Positions 7,907 to 14,846 of a stretch of 64,000 nt of DNA are shown in pieces. Source of the DNA: Streptomyces sp. CA-278952. GTDB lineage: Bacteria; Actinomycetota; Actinomycetes; Streptomycetales; Streptomycetaceae. The first letter of the stretch is position 1; the number at the start of each line of letters is the position of its first letter. A program made the position numbers and the translations under genes. The stretch is from the NCBI RefSeq assembly GCF_028747205.1, contig NZ_CP112880.1:4030001-4094000 (forward strand), written 5' to 3'. Below the pieces are notes generated by a model. It worked only from the letters and a program-made list of their open reading frames with translations, was not told the DNA's origin and did not search any database.

Positions 7907-8434
7907 GTGGCCGAGCAGCTTTACGCCACCTTGAAGACCAATCAGGGCGACATCGAGATTCGGCTTCTGCCGAACCACGCGCCCAAGACGGTCCGGAACT
8001 TCGTCGAGCTGGCCACCGGGCAGCGCGAGTGGGTCAACCCGGAGACGGGCGAGAAATCCACGGACCGGTTGTACGACGGCACCGTCTTCCACCGCGTCAT
8101 CAGCGGTTTCATGATCCAGGGCGGCGATCCGCTGGGCAACGGCACCGGCGGCCCGGGCTACAAGTTCGCCGACGAGTTCCACCCGGAGCTGGGCTTCACG
8201 CAGCCGTATCTGCTGGCCATGGCGAACGCGGGCCCGGGGACGAACGGGTCGCAGTTCTTCCTGACCGTGTCCCCCACCGCCTGGCTGACCGGCAAGCACA
8301 CCATCTTCGGCGAGGTGTCCGGCGAGGCCGGCCGCAAGGTCGTCGACGCCATCGCGGCCACCCCGACCAATCCGCGCACCGACCGTCCGCTGCGGGACGT
8401 GGTGATCGAGTCCGTGGTCGTCGAGACCCGCTGA
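7907..8434 (+). CDS. Cyclophilin-type peptidyl-prolyl cis-trans isomerase
   Basis: 175 residues from GTG 7907 (VAEQLYATLKTNQGDIEIR), behind AAGGAAGG. It holds the cyclophilin core: FHRVISGFMIQGGDPLGNGTGGPGY spans the catalytic Arg and the FxxQGG signature, and MANAGPGTNGSQFFLT carries the substrate-binding motif, followed by LTGKHTIFGEV. There is no signal peptide, so it acts in the cytoplasm in protein folding. The length matches the small bacterial cyclophilins. The rhomboid gene follows 129 bases downstream on the same strand. Confidence 0.95.
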   Translation: MAEQLYATLKTNQGDIEIRLLPNHAPKTVRNFVELATGQREWVNPETGEKSTDRLYDGTVFHRVISGFMIQGGDPLGNGTGGPGYKFADEFHPELGFTQPYLLAMANAGPGTNGSQFFLTVSPTAWLTGKHTIFGEVSGEAGRKVVDAIAATPTNPRTDRPLRDVVIESVVVETR

Positions 8435-8563
8435 CGTCCGCTCCCGCCGGATACCCGCGCGGGAACCAACCGCCCCGGCCGTCCGTACTGATACATAGCG
8501 GACCAGCGGGGCGGCCCTGTTCGCGCCGCCGAGCGACGAGGACCGAGAGGCAGGCCAGGACCG

Positions 8564-9466
8564 ATGGACCAGCAGCCGCCGGGGGACCGTGCCGCCACGG
8601 GAAGCGGGGCGCCGACGCCGACCTGCTACCGCCACCCCGACCGCGGGACCGGCATCAGCTGTACGCGCTGCGAGCGGCCCATCTGCCCCGAGTGCATGGT
8701 CAGCGCCTCGGTCGGCTTCCAGTGCCCCGACTGCGTACGCCAGGGCTCGGGCACCGGGCACCACCCGGCGGCCGGTCGGCCGCGGACGCTGGCGGGCGGC
8801 CCGGTGGCCGCCGATCCGCGCCTGGTCACCAAGATCCTGCTCGGCATCAATCTGGCCGTCTTCCTCCTGGTCTCCGTCCGCCCCGCGCTGGTGGGCGATC
8901 TGACGCTGCTCGGGCTGGCGTGGGACCCGAGCCCGCCGCCGGGATCCGTCGAGGGCGTCGCCGAGGGCCAGTGGTACCGCCTGGTGACCTCGATGTTCCT
9001 GCACCAGGAAGTGGTGCACATCGGGTTCAACATGCTGGGGCTGTGGTGGCTCGGCGGACAGCTGGAGGCCGCGCTCGGCCGCTCCCGCTATCTCGCGCTC
9101 TATCTGCTGTCCGGTCTCGCCGGCAGCGCCCTGACCTATCTGATCGCCGCGCCCAACCAGGGTTCGCTCGGGGCGTCCGGTGCGGTCTACGGCCTGTTCG
9201 GCGCCACCGCCGTGCTGATGCGCCGGATGAACTACGACATGCGTCCGGTGCTGGTGCTGCTGGCGATCAACATGGTCTTCACCTTCACCTGGGGCGGCAT
9301 CGCCTGGGAGGCGCACGTCGGCGGTCTGATCGCGGGCGTCGTCATCGCCATCGGCATGGTCCACGCCCCGCGCGAGCGGCGTACGGCGGTGCAGGCCGGT
9401 GTCTGTGCGCTCGTCCTGCTGGTGACGGCCGGGATGATCGTCGCCCGCACGATGTCGCTCACCTGA
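8564..9466 (+). CDS. Rhomboid family intramembrane serine protease with N-terminal zinc finger
   Basis: 300 residues. Residues about 20-62 hold a B-box-like zinc site with Cys and His pairs (CYRH, CTRC, CPEC, CPDC). The rhomboid domain follows with six or more helices, the HIGFN motif in helix 2, catalytic Ser205 in GASG and catalytic His251 in the AHVGG motif. All catalytic residues are present, so an active protease is expected. Rhomboids cleave transmembrane helices of membrane proteins; the substrate here is unknown. It lies beside crgA and a DnaA-box cluster, a conserved Streptomyces arrangement as I remember it. Confidence 0.92.
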   Translation: MDQQPPGDRAATGSGAPTPTCYRHPDRGTGISCTRCERPICPECMVSASVGFQCPDCVRQGSGTGHHPAAGRPRTLAGGPVAADPRLVTKILLGINLAVFLLVSVRPALVGDLTLLGLAWDPSPPPGSVEGVAEGQWYRLVTSMFLHQEVVHIGFNMLGLWWLGGQLEAALGRSRYLALYLLSGLAGSALTYLIAAPNQGSLGASGAVYGLFGATAVLMRRMNYDMRPVLVLLAINMVFTFTWGGIAWEAHVGGLIAGVVIAIGMVHAPRERRTAVQAGVCALVLLVTAGMIVARTMSLT

Positions 9467-9502
9467 GCGGAATGGGGTCCTCCACCCCCCGGTGGACCGA
9501 AG

Positions 9503-9705
9503 TTGTCCACAGTCTGCGCAGAATCTTGTGCATGGCAAGAGGAACATGCGTTCCCCTCGTCGCTGAACTGGGTCTTTCCTTCTGGGCAACGGGGTGCAGC
9601 CCCCCTCGACGAGGGAGGCTGCGGTCACACCGGCGTCAACGTGAGCGGAGGTTATCCACAGATCGTCTGACCTTTTCCCCCGACTGTGGATAACTCTGTG
9701 GGTAA
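9503..9705. promoter_or_regulatory. Cluster of four DnaA-box-like sites
   Basis: TTGTCCACA at 9503-9511 is the exact Streptomyces DnaA-box consensus. TTATCCACA (9652-9660), its inverse TGTGGATAA (9685-9693) and the weaker TGTGGGTAA (9697-9705) form a tight group. They occupy the gene-free stretch between the rhomboid and crgA genes. DnaA-box clusters outside oriC are known in Streptomyces. No AT-rich unwinding element is visible, so this is not an origin. Confidence 0.65.
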
Positions 9706-9738
9706 CTCAGGGCAGGGCTTGCGCGCGGAGGTGGTCCG

Positions 9739-9993
9739 TCACTTCCACTGCGTCGACACGGCGAATCCGCCGGCGATGAAGCCGAAGCCGACCACGATGT
9801 TCCAGTTGCCCAGGGCGTCGACCGGGAGATCACCCTCGGTCACGTAGAACACCACGATCCAGACCAGCCCGATGAGGAACAGGGCCAGCATCACCGGAGC
9901 GACCCAACTGCGGTTGGTCAGCTTGATGGTCGTTGCCTGCTTCGCCGGGGGCGGCGTGAAGTCGGCCTTCTTGCGGATACGTGACTTCGGCAC
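9739..9993 (-). CDS. crgA: Cell division regulator CrgA
   Basis: 84 residues with a basic cytoplasmic start ([16 protein letters not shown]) and two transmembrane helices (about 30-50 and 65-82) joined by a short loop, the conserved CrgA layout. In Streptomyces CrgA coordinates growth with septation in aerial hyphae by controlling FtsZ-ring formation. In mycobacteria it is part of the divisome and binds FtsZ, FtsI and PBPs. It lies alone on the minus strand, divergent from the DUF881 gene and next to the DnaA-box cluster, which could coordinate division and replication genes. Confidence 0.95.
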   Translation of the reverse strand: MPKSRIRKKADFTPPPAKQATTIKLTNRSWVAPVMLALFLIGLVWIVVFYVTEGDLPVDALGNWNIVVGFGFIAGGFAVSTQWK

Positions 9994-10134
9994 GAGGGAC
10001 TCTCCTGTCGATGCGCTGCGTGACCGCGCAGGGATCTGTGGCGGGCGCCGGGGGCGGGTGCCAGGGGGAATGCTGCCTCCCCCGAGCGTCCGTTAGCGTA
10101 GTGCTTCTCTGGCGCCTGATGAGATAAGGGTACG

Positions 10135-10902
10135 TTGAGCAATTCCGCCGACTCCCCAGAAGGCCCGGCCCGGCGCACCTCCGCGTGGGCGGTCCGGGGC
10201 CTCACCGCTGCGGTTTTCGCCCTGGCCGGACTCATCTTCGTCACCAGCGCCAACACCGCCAAGGGCACCAATCTGCGCAGCGACTCCTCCCTGCTCAAGC
10301 TCTCCGACCTGATCAGGGAGCGCAGCGAGAACAACGGCGAGCTGAACGACGCGGTCGCCGGCGCCCGCGCGGACGTCGACGCCCTCGCCCAGCGCGACGA
10401 CGGCTCCACCAAGGCCGAGGACGCCCGGCTGAAGGCCCTGGAGAAGGCGGCCGGCACCACGAAGATCAGCGGCGACTCCGTCAGCGTGACGCTCGACGAC
10501 GCGCCCCCCGACGCCACCGCCAACCCCGGCTACCCCGAGCCCCAGCCCAACGACCTGGTCATCCACCAGCAGGACCTGCAGGCCGTGGTGAACGCGCTGT
10601 GGCAGGGCGGGGCGCGGGGGATCCAGGTGATGGACCAGCGGCTGATCTCCACCAGCGCCGTCCGCTGCGTGGGCAACACGCTCATCCTCCAGGGCCGCGT
10701 CTACTCCCCGCCGTACAAGGTCACCGCGGTCGGTGACCCGGGCAAGCTCAAGCAGGCGCTCAACGACTCCACCGCGATCCAGAACTACCTGCTGTACGTG
10801 AAGGCGTACGGGCTGGGCTGGAAAGTCGACGACAACGAGGCGGTGACTCTTCCCGGGTACTCGGGCACAGTGGATCTCCACTACGCGCAGCCTGTGGAGT
10901 GA
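10135..10902 (+). CDS. DUF881 family membrane protein
   Basis: 255 residues starting at a TTG (10135) with AAGGG upstream; this start precedes the conserved region. One N-terminal transmembrane helix (about 18-38) is followed by a coiled-coil-like region with heptads around LSDLIRERSENN. The DUF881 fold then contains IHQQDLQAVVNALWQGGARGIQVMDQRL and GNTLILQGRVYSPPYKVTAVG. DUF881 proteins occur in Gram-positive division clusters near crgA, sortase and fhaA/pknB operons. They resemble a periplasmic domain of FtsQ-adjacent proteins and have no assigned activity. Confidence 0.85.
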   Translation: MSNSADSPEGPARRTSAWAVRGLTAAVFALAGLIFVTSANTAKGTNLRSDSSLLKLSDLIRERSENNGELNDAVAGARADVDALAQRDDGSTKAEDARLKALEKAAGTTKISGDSVSVTLDDAPPDATANPGYPEPQPNDLVIHQQDLQAVVNALWQGGARGIQVMDQRLISTSAVRCVGNTLILQGRVYSPPYKVTAVGDPGKLKQALNDSTAIQNYLLYVKAYGLGWKVDDNEAVTLPGYSGTVDLHYAQPVE

Positions 10903-10932
10903 GCCCGAGCTGAGCCCCGGGGAGGCCGTCCG

Positions 10933-11661
10933 GTGTCGGTGCGAGTCGTCGTCAGAACCTTCAGCGAACTCTGCATCACCGCGGGGGCGCTGATCATCCT
11001 CTTCGTCGTCTACTTCCTGTTCTGGACAGGTGTGCAGGCGGCCGACGCGGCCGAGGGCGAGATCGACACCCTCCGGAGCCAGTGGGCCCATGAGCCCGTG
11101 GCGCCGGCCCCACCGCCCGCCTCCCCGGAGACGTCCCCCTCCACGACCCCGGACGCGGACCGGACCCCGGACCCGGGCCCAGCCCCGTACCGCGCCGGAA
11201 AGCCCTTCGCGACGATGCACATCCCGCGCTTCGGCGCCGACTGGGAGTGGCCCGTCCTGGAGAACACCGCGGTCACCACCCTGCAGAAGGGGCTCGGGCA
11301 CTACAGCGGAACGGCCCGCCCCGGTGACACGGGCAACTTCGCGGTGGCCGGGCACCGGCGGACGTACGGTGACCCCTTCAAGGACTTCCCGCGGCTGCGG
11401 CCCGGGGACGCGGTGGTCGTGAACGACGGGACGACCTGGTTCACGTACCGCATCGCGAGGAAGCCGTACCGGACCGTGCCCACCGACACCGCCGTCGTCG
11501 CCCCGGTGCCCCGCGGCTCCGGCTTCGAGGACGCCGGACGCTATCTGACGCTCACCACGTGCGAGCCGGAATGGGGCAGCAGCCACCGGCTGATCGCCTG
11601 GGCGCATCTGGACGCCACGCGGCCGGTGAGCGGCGGAAGGCCCCCGGAACTCTCCGGCTGA
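10933..11661 (+). CDS. Class E sortase
   Basis: 242 residues from GTG 10933. An N-terminal signal-anchor helix (about 14-34) is followed by a Pro/Ser/Thr-rich stalk (about 55-85) and the sortase beta-barrel. Catalytic His141 lies in VAGHRRTYG, Cys210 in TLTTC and Arg219 after the Cys, so the triad is complete. Class E sortases of high-GC Gram-positives anchor proteins with LAXTG-type signals to the peptidoglycan bridge. It begins 30 bases after the DUF881 gene, suggesting one transcript. It is the first and most divergent of three sortases within 4 kb. Confidence 0.9.
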   Translation: MSVRVVVRTFSELCITAGALIILFVVYFLFWTGVQAADAAEGEIDTLRSQWAHEPVAPAPPPASPETSPSTTPDADRTPDPGPAPYRAGKPFATMHIPRFGADWEWPVLENTAVTTLQKGLGHYSGTARPGDTGNFAVAGHRRTYGDPFKDFPRLRPGDAVVVNDGTTWFTYRIARKPYRTVPTDTAVVAPVPRGSGFEDAGRYLTLTTCEPEWGSSHRLIAWAHLDATRPVSGGRPPELSG

Positions 11662-11748
11662 CCGTGCTCGTCCGTGCTTTTCCACAGCTGACCCCCTCCC
11701 CGGCCGCGGCCCTCTAGTCTGGTGCCGGTACCGAATGGAGGGGTCAGC

Positions 11749-11937
11749 ATGTACGGCTGGATCTGGCGGCATCTGCCGGGCAACGCATGGGTGCGGGGTG
11801 TCATCTCGCTCGTGCTGGTTCTGGCGGTCGTCTACGCGCTGTTCCAGTACGTGTTCCCCTGGGCGGAGCCGCTGCTGCCGTTCGGTGATGTGACCGTCGA
11901 CGGCGAGAGCGCCGGTGGAGCAGGAGCAGACCAGTGA
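11749..11937 (+). CDS. Small single-pass membrane protein
   Basis: 62 residues from ATG 11749 with a GGAGGGG ribosome site; a longer GTG start at 11722 is less likely. Hydrophobic residues 18-40 form one helix (VISLVLVLAVVYALFQYVF), followed by an acidic Gly/Ala-rich tail. Its stop codon overlaps the pabA/trpG-type GTG start (GTGA), so the two are translationally coupled. This microprotein sits between the sortase and glutaminase genes. Its function is unknown. I see no catalytic motif. Confidence 0.7.
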   Translation: MYGWIWRHLPGNAWVRGVISLVLVLAVVYALFQYVFPWAEPLLPFGDVTVDGESAGGAGADQ

Positions 11938-12572
11938 GCGCACGCGTCCTCGTCGTGGACAACTACGACAGCTTCGTGTTCAACCTCGTCCAGTACCTCT
12001 ACCAGCTCGGCGCCGAGTGCGAGGTGCTGCGCAACGACGAGGTGACCCCCGCCCACGCGCAGGACGGCTTCGACGGGGTCCTGCTCTCCCCGGGCCCCGG
12101 GACGCCCGAACAGGCAGGTGTCTGCGTCGAAATGGTGCGTCACTGCGCGGACACCGGCGTCCCGGTCTTCGGCGTCTGCCTGGGAATGCAGTCGATGGCG
12201 GTCGCGTACGGCGGCGTCGTCGACCGGGCCCCCGAACTGCTGCACGGCAAGACCTCCCCCGTGACCCACGAGGGCAAGGGCGTCTTCGCCGGACTGCCGT
12301 CCCCCTTCACCGCGACGCGCTACCACTCGCTCGCCGCCGAACCCGGCGCGCTGCCCCCGGAGCTGGAGGTCACCGCCCGCACGGCGGACGGCATCATCAT
12401 GGGGCTGCGCCACCGCGACCGGGCGGTGGAGGGCGTGCAGTTCCACCCCGAGTCGGTGCTCACCGAACACGGCCACCTGATGCTCGCCAACTGGCTGGAG
12501 CAGTGCGGAGACCAGGGGGCCGTCGCGCGGTCGGCGGGGCTCGCGCCGGTGGTGGGCAAGGCCGCCGCGTGA
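11934..12572 (+). CDS. Glutamine amidotransferase subunit of anthranilate/aminodeoxychorismate synthase
   Basis: 212 residues, a standard TrpG/PabA class-I amidotransferase. The triad is visible: Cys82 in GVCLGMQS, His171 and Glu173 in FHPES. The N-terminal VVDNYDSFVFNLVQYLYQLG is typical. It supplies ammonia from glutamine to the chorismate-binding partner for tryptophan or folate synthesis. No TrpE/PabB gene is nearby, so the partner cannot be told. Its place between sortases, overlapping neighbours by 4 bases at each end (GTGA), makes it part of their operon. The homologue at this Streptomyces locus is often called pabA. Confidence 0.92.
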   Translation: MSARVLVVDNYDSFVFNLVQYLYQLGAECEVLRNDEVTPAHAQDGFDGVLLSPGPGTPEQAGVCVEMVRHCADTGVPVFGVCLGMQSMAVAYGGVVDRAPELLHGKTSPVTHEGKGVFAGLPSPFTATRYHSLAAEPGALPPELEVTARTADGIIMGLRHRDRAVEGVQFHPESVLTEHGHLMLANWLEQCGDQGAVARSAGLAPVVGKAAA

Positions 12573-13975
12573 CCGTAGGCCGCCCCGGGCACGAGGCCGG
12601 ACCGGAGGGCCCCCACGCGCAAGGGGGGTACGGGGCCGACGGCGCGTTCGTGGCAGCGGTGGACGGCCTCGCGGATCCGCTGAGCGATCCGCTGCCCGGC
12701 GGGCACGCCTCACCGTGGTTCCGGGCGGACAACATCCCGGACGGCCCGGGGCCGGGCCCCGGGTCAGCTCCCGGGCCGGTGCCCGCACCAGGCCCCGGAG
12801 CGCCGGAGTCGGTGTCGGCGTCCGTGCTCGGCCACGTACCGGATCCCGTGCCCGGACACGTACCGACGGCGGTGTCGTCGCACGAGGCCGGTTACACGGC
12901 TCACCAAGGGCCTCAGCGGCCCCAGGGAGCCCCGAACGAGTGGTACGACCCCGCCGGGTACCAGCGCGACTGGTACGGGCCGCAGGAGCCGTCTGCGCGC
13001 ATGGCTCCGGCCGAGGGACCGGCCCCGGACCTCCCCGCCGAACCGCGCACCGAAGTCATGGCCGCCGTCGCCGGAGGGCCCGCCGAGCCCCGCACCGAAG
13101 TCATCAGCCGCATACCGGCCGAGCCCGGTCCCGGTCCCGGGACGGCTTCCCGCCCCGGGCCGCCTCCCTCCGGTGGGCGGGCCGAGCGGAGGCGGGCGGC
13201 CAAGGGACGCGGCCGGCGGCGCCCGGAACCGGTCGTCGAACAGGCCGCCCCGGCCGCCCCGATGTCCCGGATGGAGGCCCGGCGCGCGGCCAAGGCGGCC
13301 AAGGACAGCCCGGCGGTCGTCGCCAGCCGGGTGGTCGGCGAGGTGTTCATATCGCTGGGCGTCCTGATGCTGCTGTTCGTCACCTACCAGCTCTGGTGGA
13401 CCAACATCCGGGCCGAGCAGATCGCCGGCAAGGAGACGAACCGCATCCAGGACGAGTGGGCCAAGGGCGACCGGAAGCCCGGGGTGTTCGCACCCGGCCA
13501 GGGCTTCGCGATCATGCACATCCCCAAGCTGGACGTCGTCGCCCCGATCGCCGAGGGCATCGACAAGGAGAAGGTGCTCGACCGGGGGATGCTCGGCCAT
13601 TACGGCGAAGGCAGGCTCAAGACCGCGATGCCCTCCGACAAGCAGGGCAACTTCTCCGTGGCCGGCCACCGCAACACCCACGGCGAGCCGTTCCGCTACA
13701 TCAACAAGCTCGAACCCGGCGACCCGATCGTGGTCGAGACCCAGGACGCGTATTACACGTACGAGATGGCCAGCATCCTCCCGCAGACCGCGCCGTCCAA
13801 CATCTCGGTGATCGAGCCGGTACCGGTGGGTTCCGGGTTCGACGGCCCGGGCCGGTACCTCACGATGACGACCTGCACCCCGGAATTCACGAGTACCTAC
13901 CGGCTGATCGTCTGGGGCAAGATGGTCGACGAACGGCCGCGCAGCCAGGGAAAGCCCGACGCGCTCGTCGGCTGA
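12569..13975 (+). CDS. srtE1: Class E sortase with long disordered N terminus
   Basis: 468 residues from GTG 12569, which overlaps the preceding stop (GTGA). Residues 1-235 are cytoplasmic and Pro/Gly-rich, with a repeated AEPRTEV motif (two or three copies) and basic Arg/Lys patches. A transmembrane helix lies near 250-275, then the sortase barrel with His367 (VAGHRNTHG), Cys436 (TMTTCTP) and Arg445. In S. coelicolor two tandem sortases at this locus (SrtE1, SrtE2) attach chaplins to the wall and are needed for aerial growth. The long tail is unusual and could scaffold other proteins. The symbol is assigned by locus similarity. Confidence 0.85.
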   Translation: MTVGRPGHEAGPEGPHAQGGYGADGAFVAAVDGLADPLSDPLPGGHASPWFRADNIPDGPGPGPGSAPGPVPAPGPGAPESVSASVLGHVPDPVPGHVPTAVSSHEAGYTAHQGPQRPQGAPNEWYDPAGYQRDWYGPQEPSARMAPAEGPAPDLPAEPRTEVMAAVAGGPAEPRTEVISRIPAEPGPGPGTASRPGPPPSGGRAERRRAAKGRGRRRPEPVVEQAAPAAPMSRMEARRAAKAAKDSPAVVASRVVGEVFISLGVLMLLFVTYQLWWTNIRAEQIAGKETNRIQDEWAKGDRKPGVFAPGQGFAIMHIPKLDVVAPIAEGIDKEKVLDRGMLGHYGEGRLKTAMPSDKQGNFSVAGHRNTHGEPFRYINKLEPGDPIVVETQDAYYTYEMASILPQTAPSNISVIEPVPVGSGFDGPGRYLTMTTCTPEFTSTYRLIVWGKMVDERPRSQGKPDALVG

Positions 13976-14000
13976 ACATCCTCACGACAGGGACGGTGCG

Positions 14001-14744
14001 GTGGCAGCGAGGACCGAGCACGACGAGCGGGCCGACACGTCTCCCTCCCAGTTGGACGCGCCCGCGGCGCGCCGGCGAGGCCGCCACCCCGTCCAGACGG
14101 CCGTCAGCGTCTTCGGCGAACTGCTGATCACCGCGGGCCTGGTGCTCGCGCTGTTCGTCGCGTACTCCCTGTGGTGGACCAATGTGCTCGCCGACCGCGA
14201 GGCCGGCAGACAGGGCGACACGGTCCGCAGCAGATGGGCGGACGGACCCGGCGCCCTGGACACCAAGGACGGCATCGGCTTCCTGCACGTGCCCGCCATG
14301 AAGAACGGCGAGATCCTGGTCAAGAAGGGCACCGAGCCCGAGACCCTGAACAACGGCATCGCGGGCTACTACACGGACCCGGTCGAGTCGGCCCTCCCCT
14401 GGGACGACGAGGGCAACTTCACGCTGGCCGCGCACCGCGACGGGCACGGAGCGAAGTTCCACAACATCCACAAGCTGGAGAACGGCGATCCGGTCGTCTT
14501 CGAGACCAAGGACACCTGGTACGTCTACAAGGTCTACAAGAAGCTCCCCGAGACGTCGAAGTTCAACGTGGACGTGATCCAGCCGGTCCCGGAGGAGTCG
14601 GGCGTCAAGGAACCGGGCCGCTACATCACGTTGACGACCTGCACGCCGGTCTACACCTCGAAGTACCGGTACATCGTGTGGGGCGAGCTGGAGCGTACGG
14701 AGAAGGTCGACAAGGACCGCACCAAGCCGGTCGAGCTGCGCTGA
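14001..14744 (+). CDS. srtE2: Class E sortase
   Basis: 247 residues from GTG 14001, 25 bases after the previous sortase. A short cytoplasmic tail is followed by a signal-anchor helix (about 36-56). The sortase barrel has His145 in AAHRDGHG (Ala instead of the usual Gly before His), Cys214 in TLTTCTP, and an Arg in KYRYIVWG. The C-terminal tail is charged. Together with the preceding gene it matches the SrtE1/SrtE2 pair that anchors chaplins for aerial hyphae. It is the last gene of the operon and is followed by a strong terminator. Confidence 0.87.
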   Translation: MAARTEHDERADTSPSQLDAPAARRRGRHPVQTAVSVFGELLITAGLVLALFVAYSLWWTNVLADREAGRQGDTVRSRWADGPGALDTKDGIGFLHVPAMKNGEILVKKGTEPETLNNGIAGYYTDPVESALPWDDEGNFTLAAHRDGHGAKFHNIHKLENGDPVVFETKDTWYVYKVYKKLPETSKFNVDVIQPVPEESGVKEPGRYITLTTCTPVYTSKYRYIVWGELERTEKVDKDRTKPVELR

Positions 14745-14780
14745 GCCGCCGAGGAACTGCCGCTCGCGCCCGGGCACACG

Positions 14781-14821
14781 GGAAGGGCCCCGGTCACCGT
14801 CAAGGCGACCGGGGCCCTTCC
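14781..14821. terminator. Bidirectional terminator between sortase and pknB
   Basis: A perfect 15-bp stem (14781-14795 with 14807-14821, GGAAGGGCCCCGGTC) and an 11-base loop, between the convergent sortase operon and the pknB operon. Confidence 0.9.
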
Positions 14822-14846
14822 CATGTCGGGTGAGGTGGGCGGAGGG

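Noticed and set aside
9503..9705. Possible replication origin
   Set aside because: Only four boxes, no AT-rich unwinding element, and no dnaA or dnaN gene beside it.
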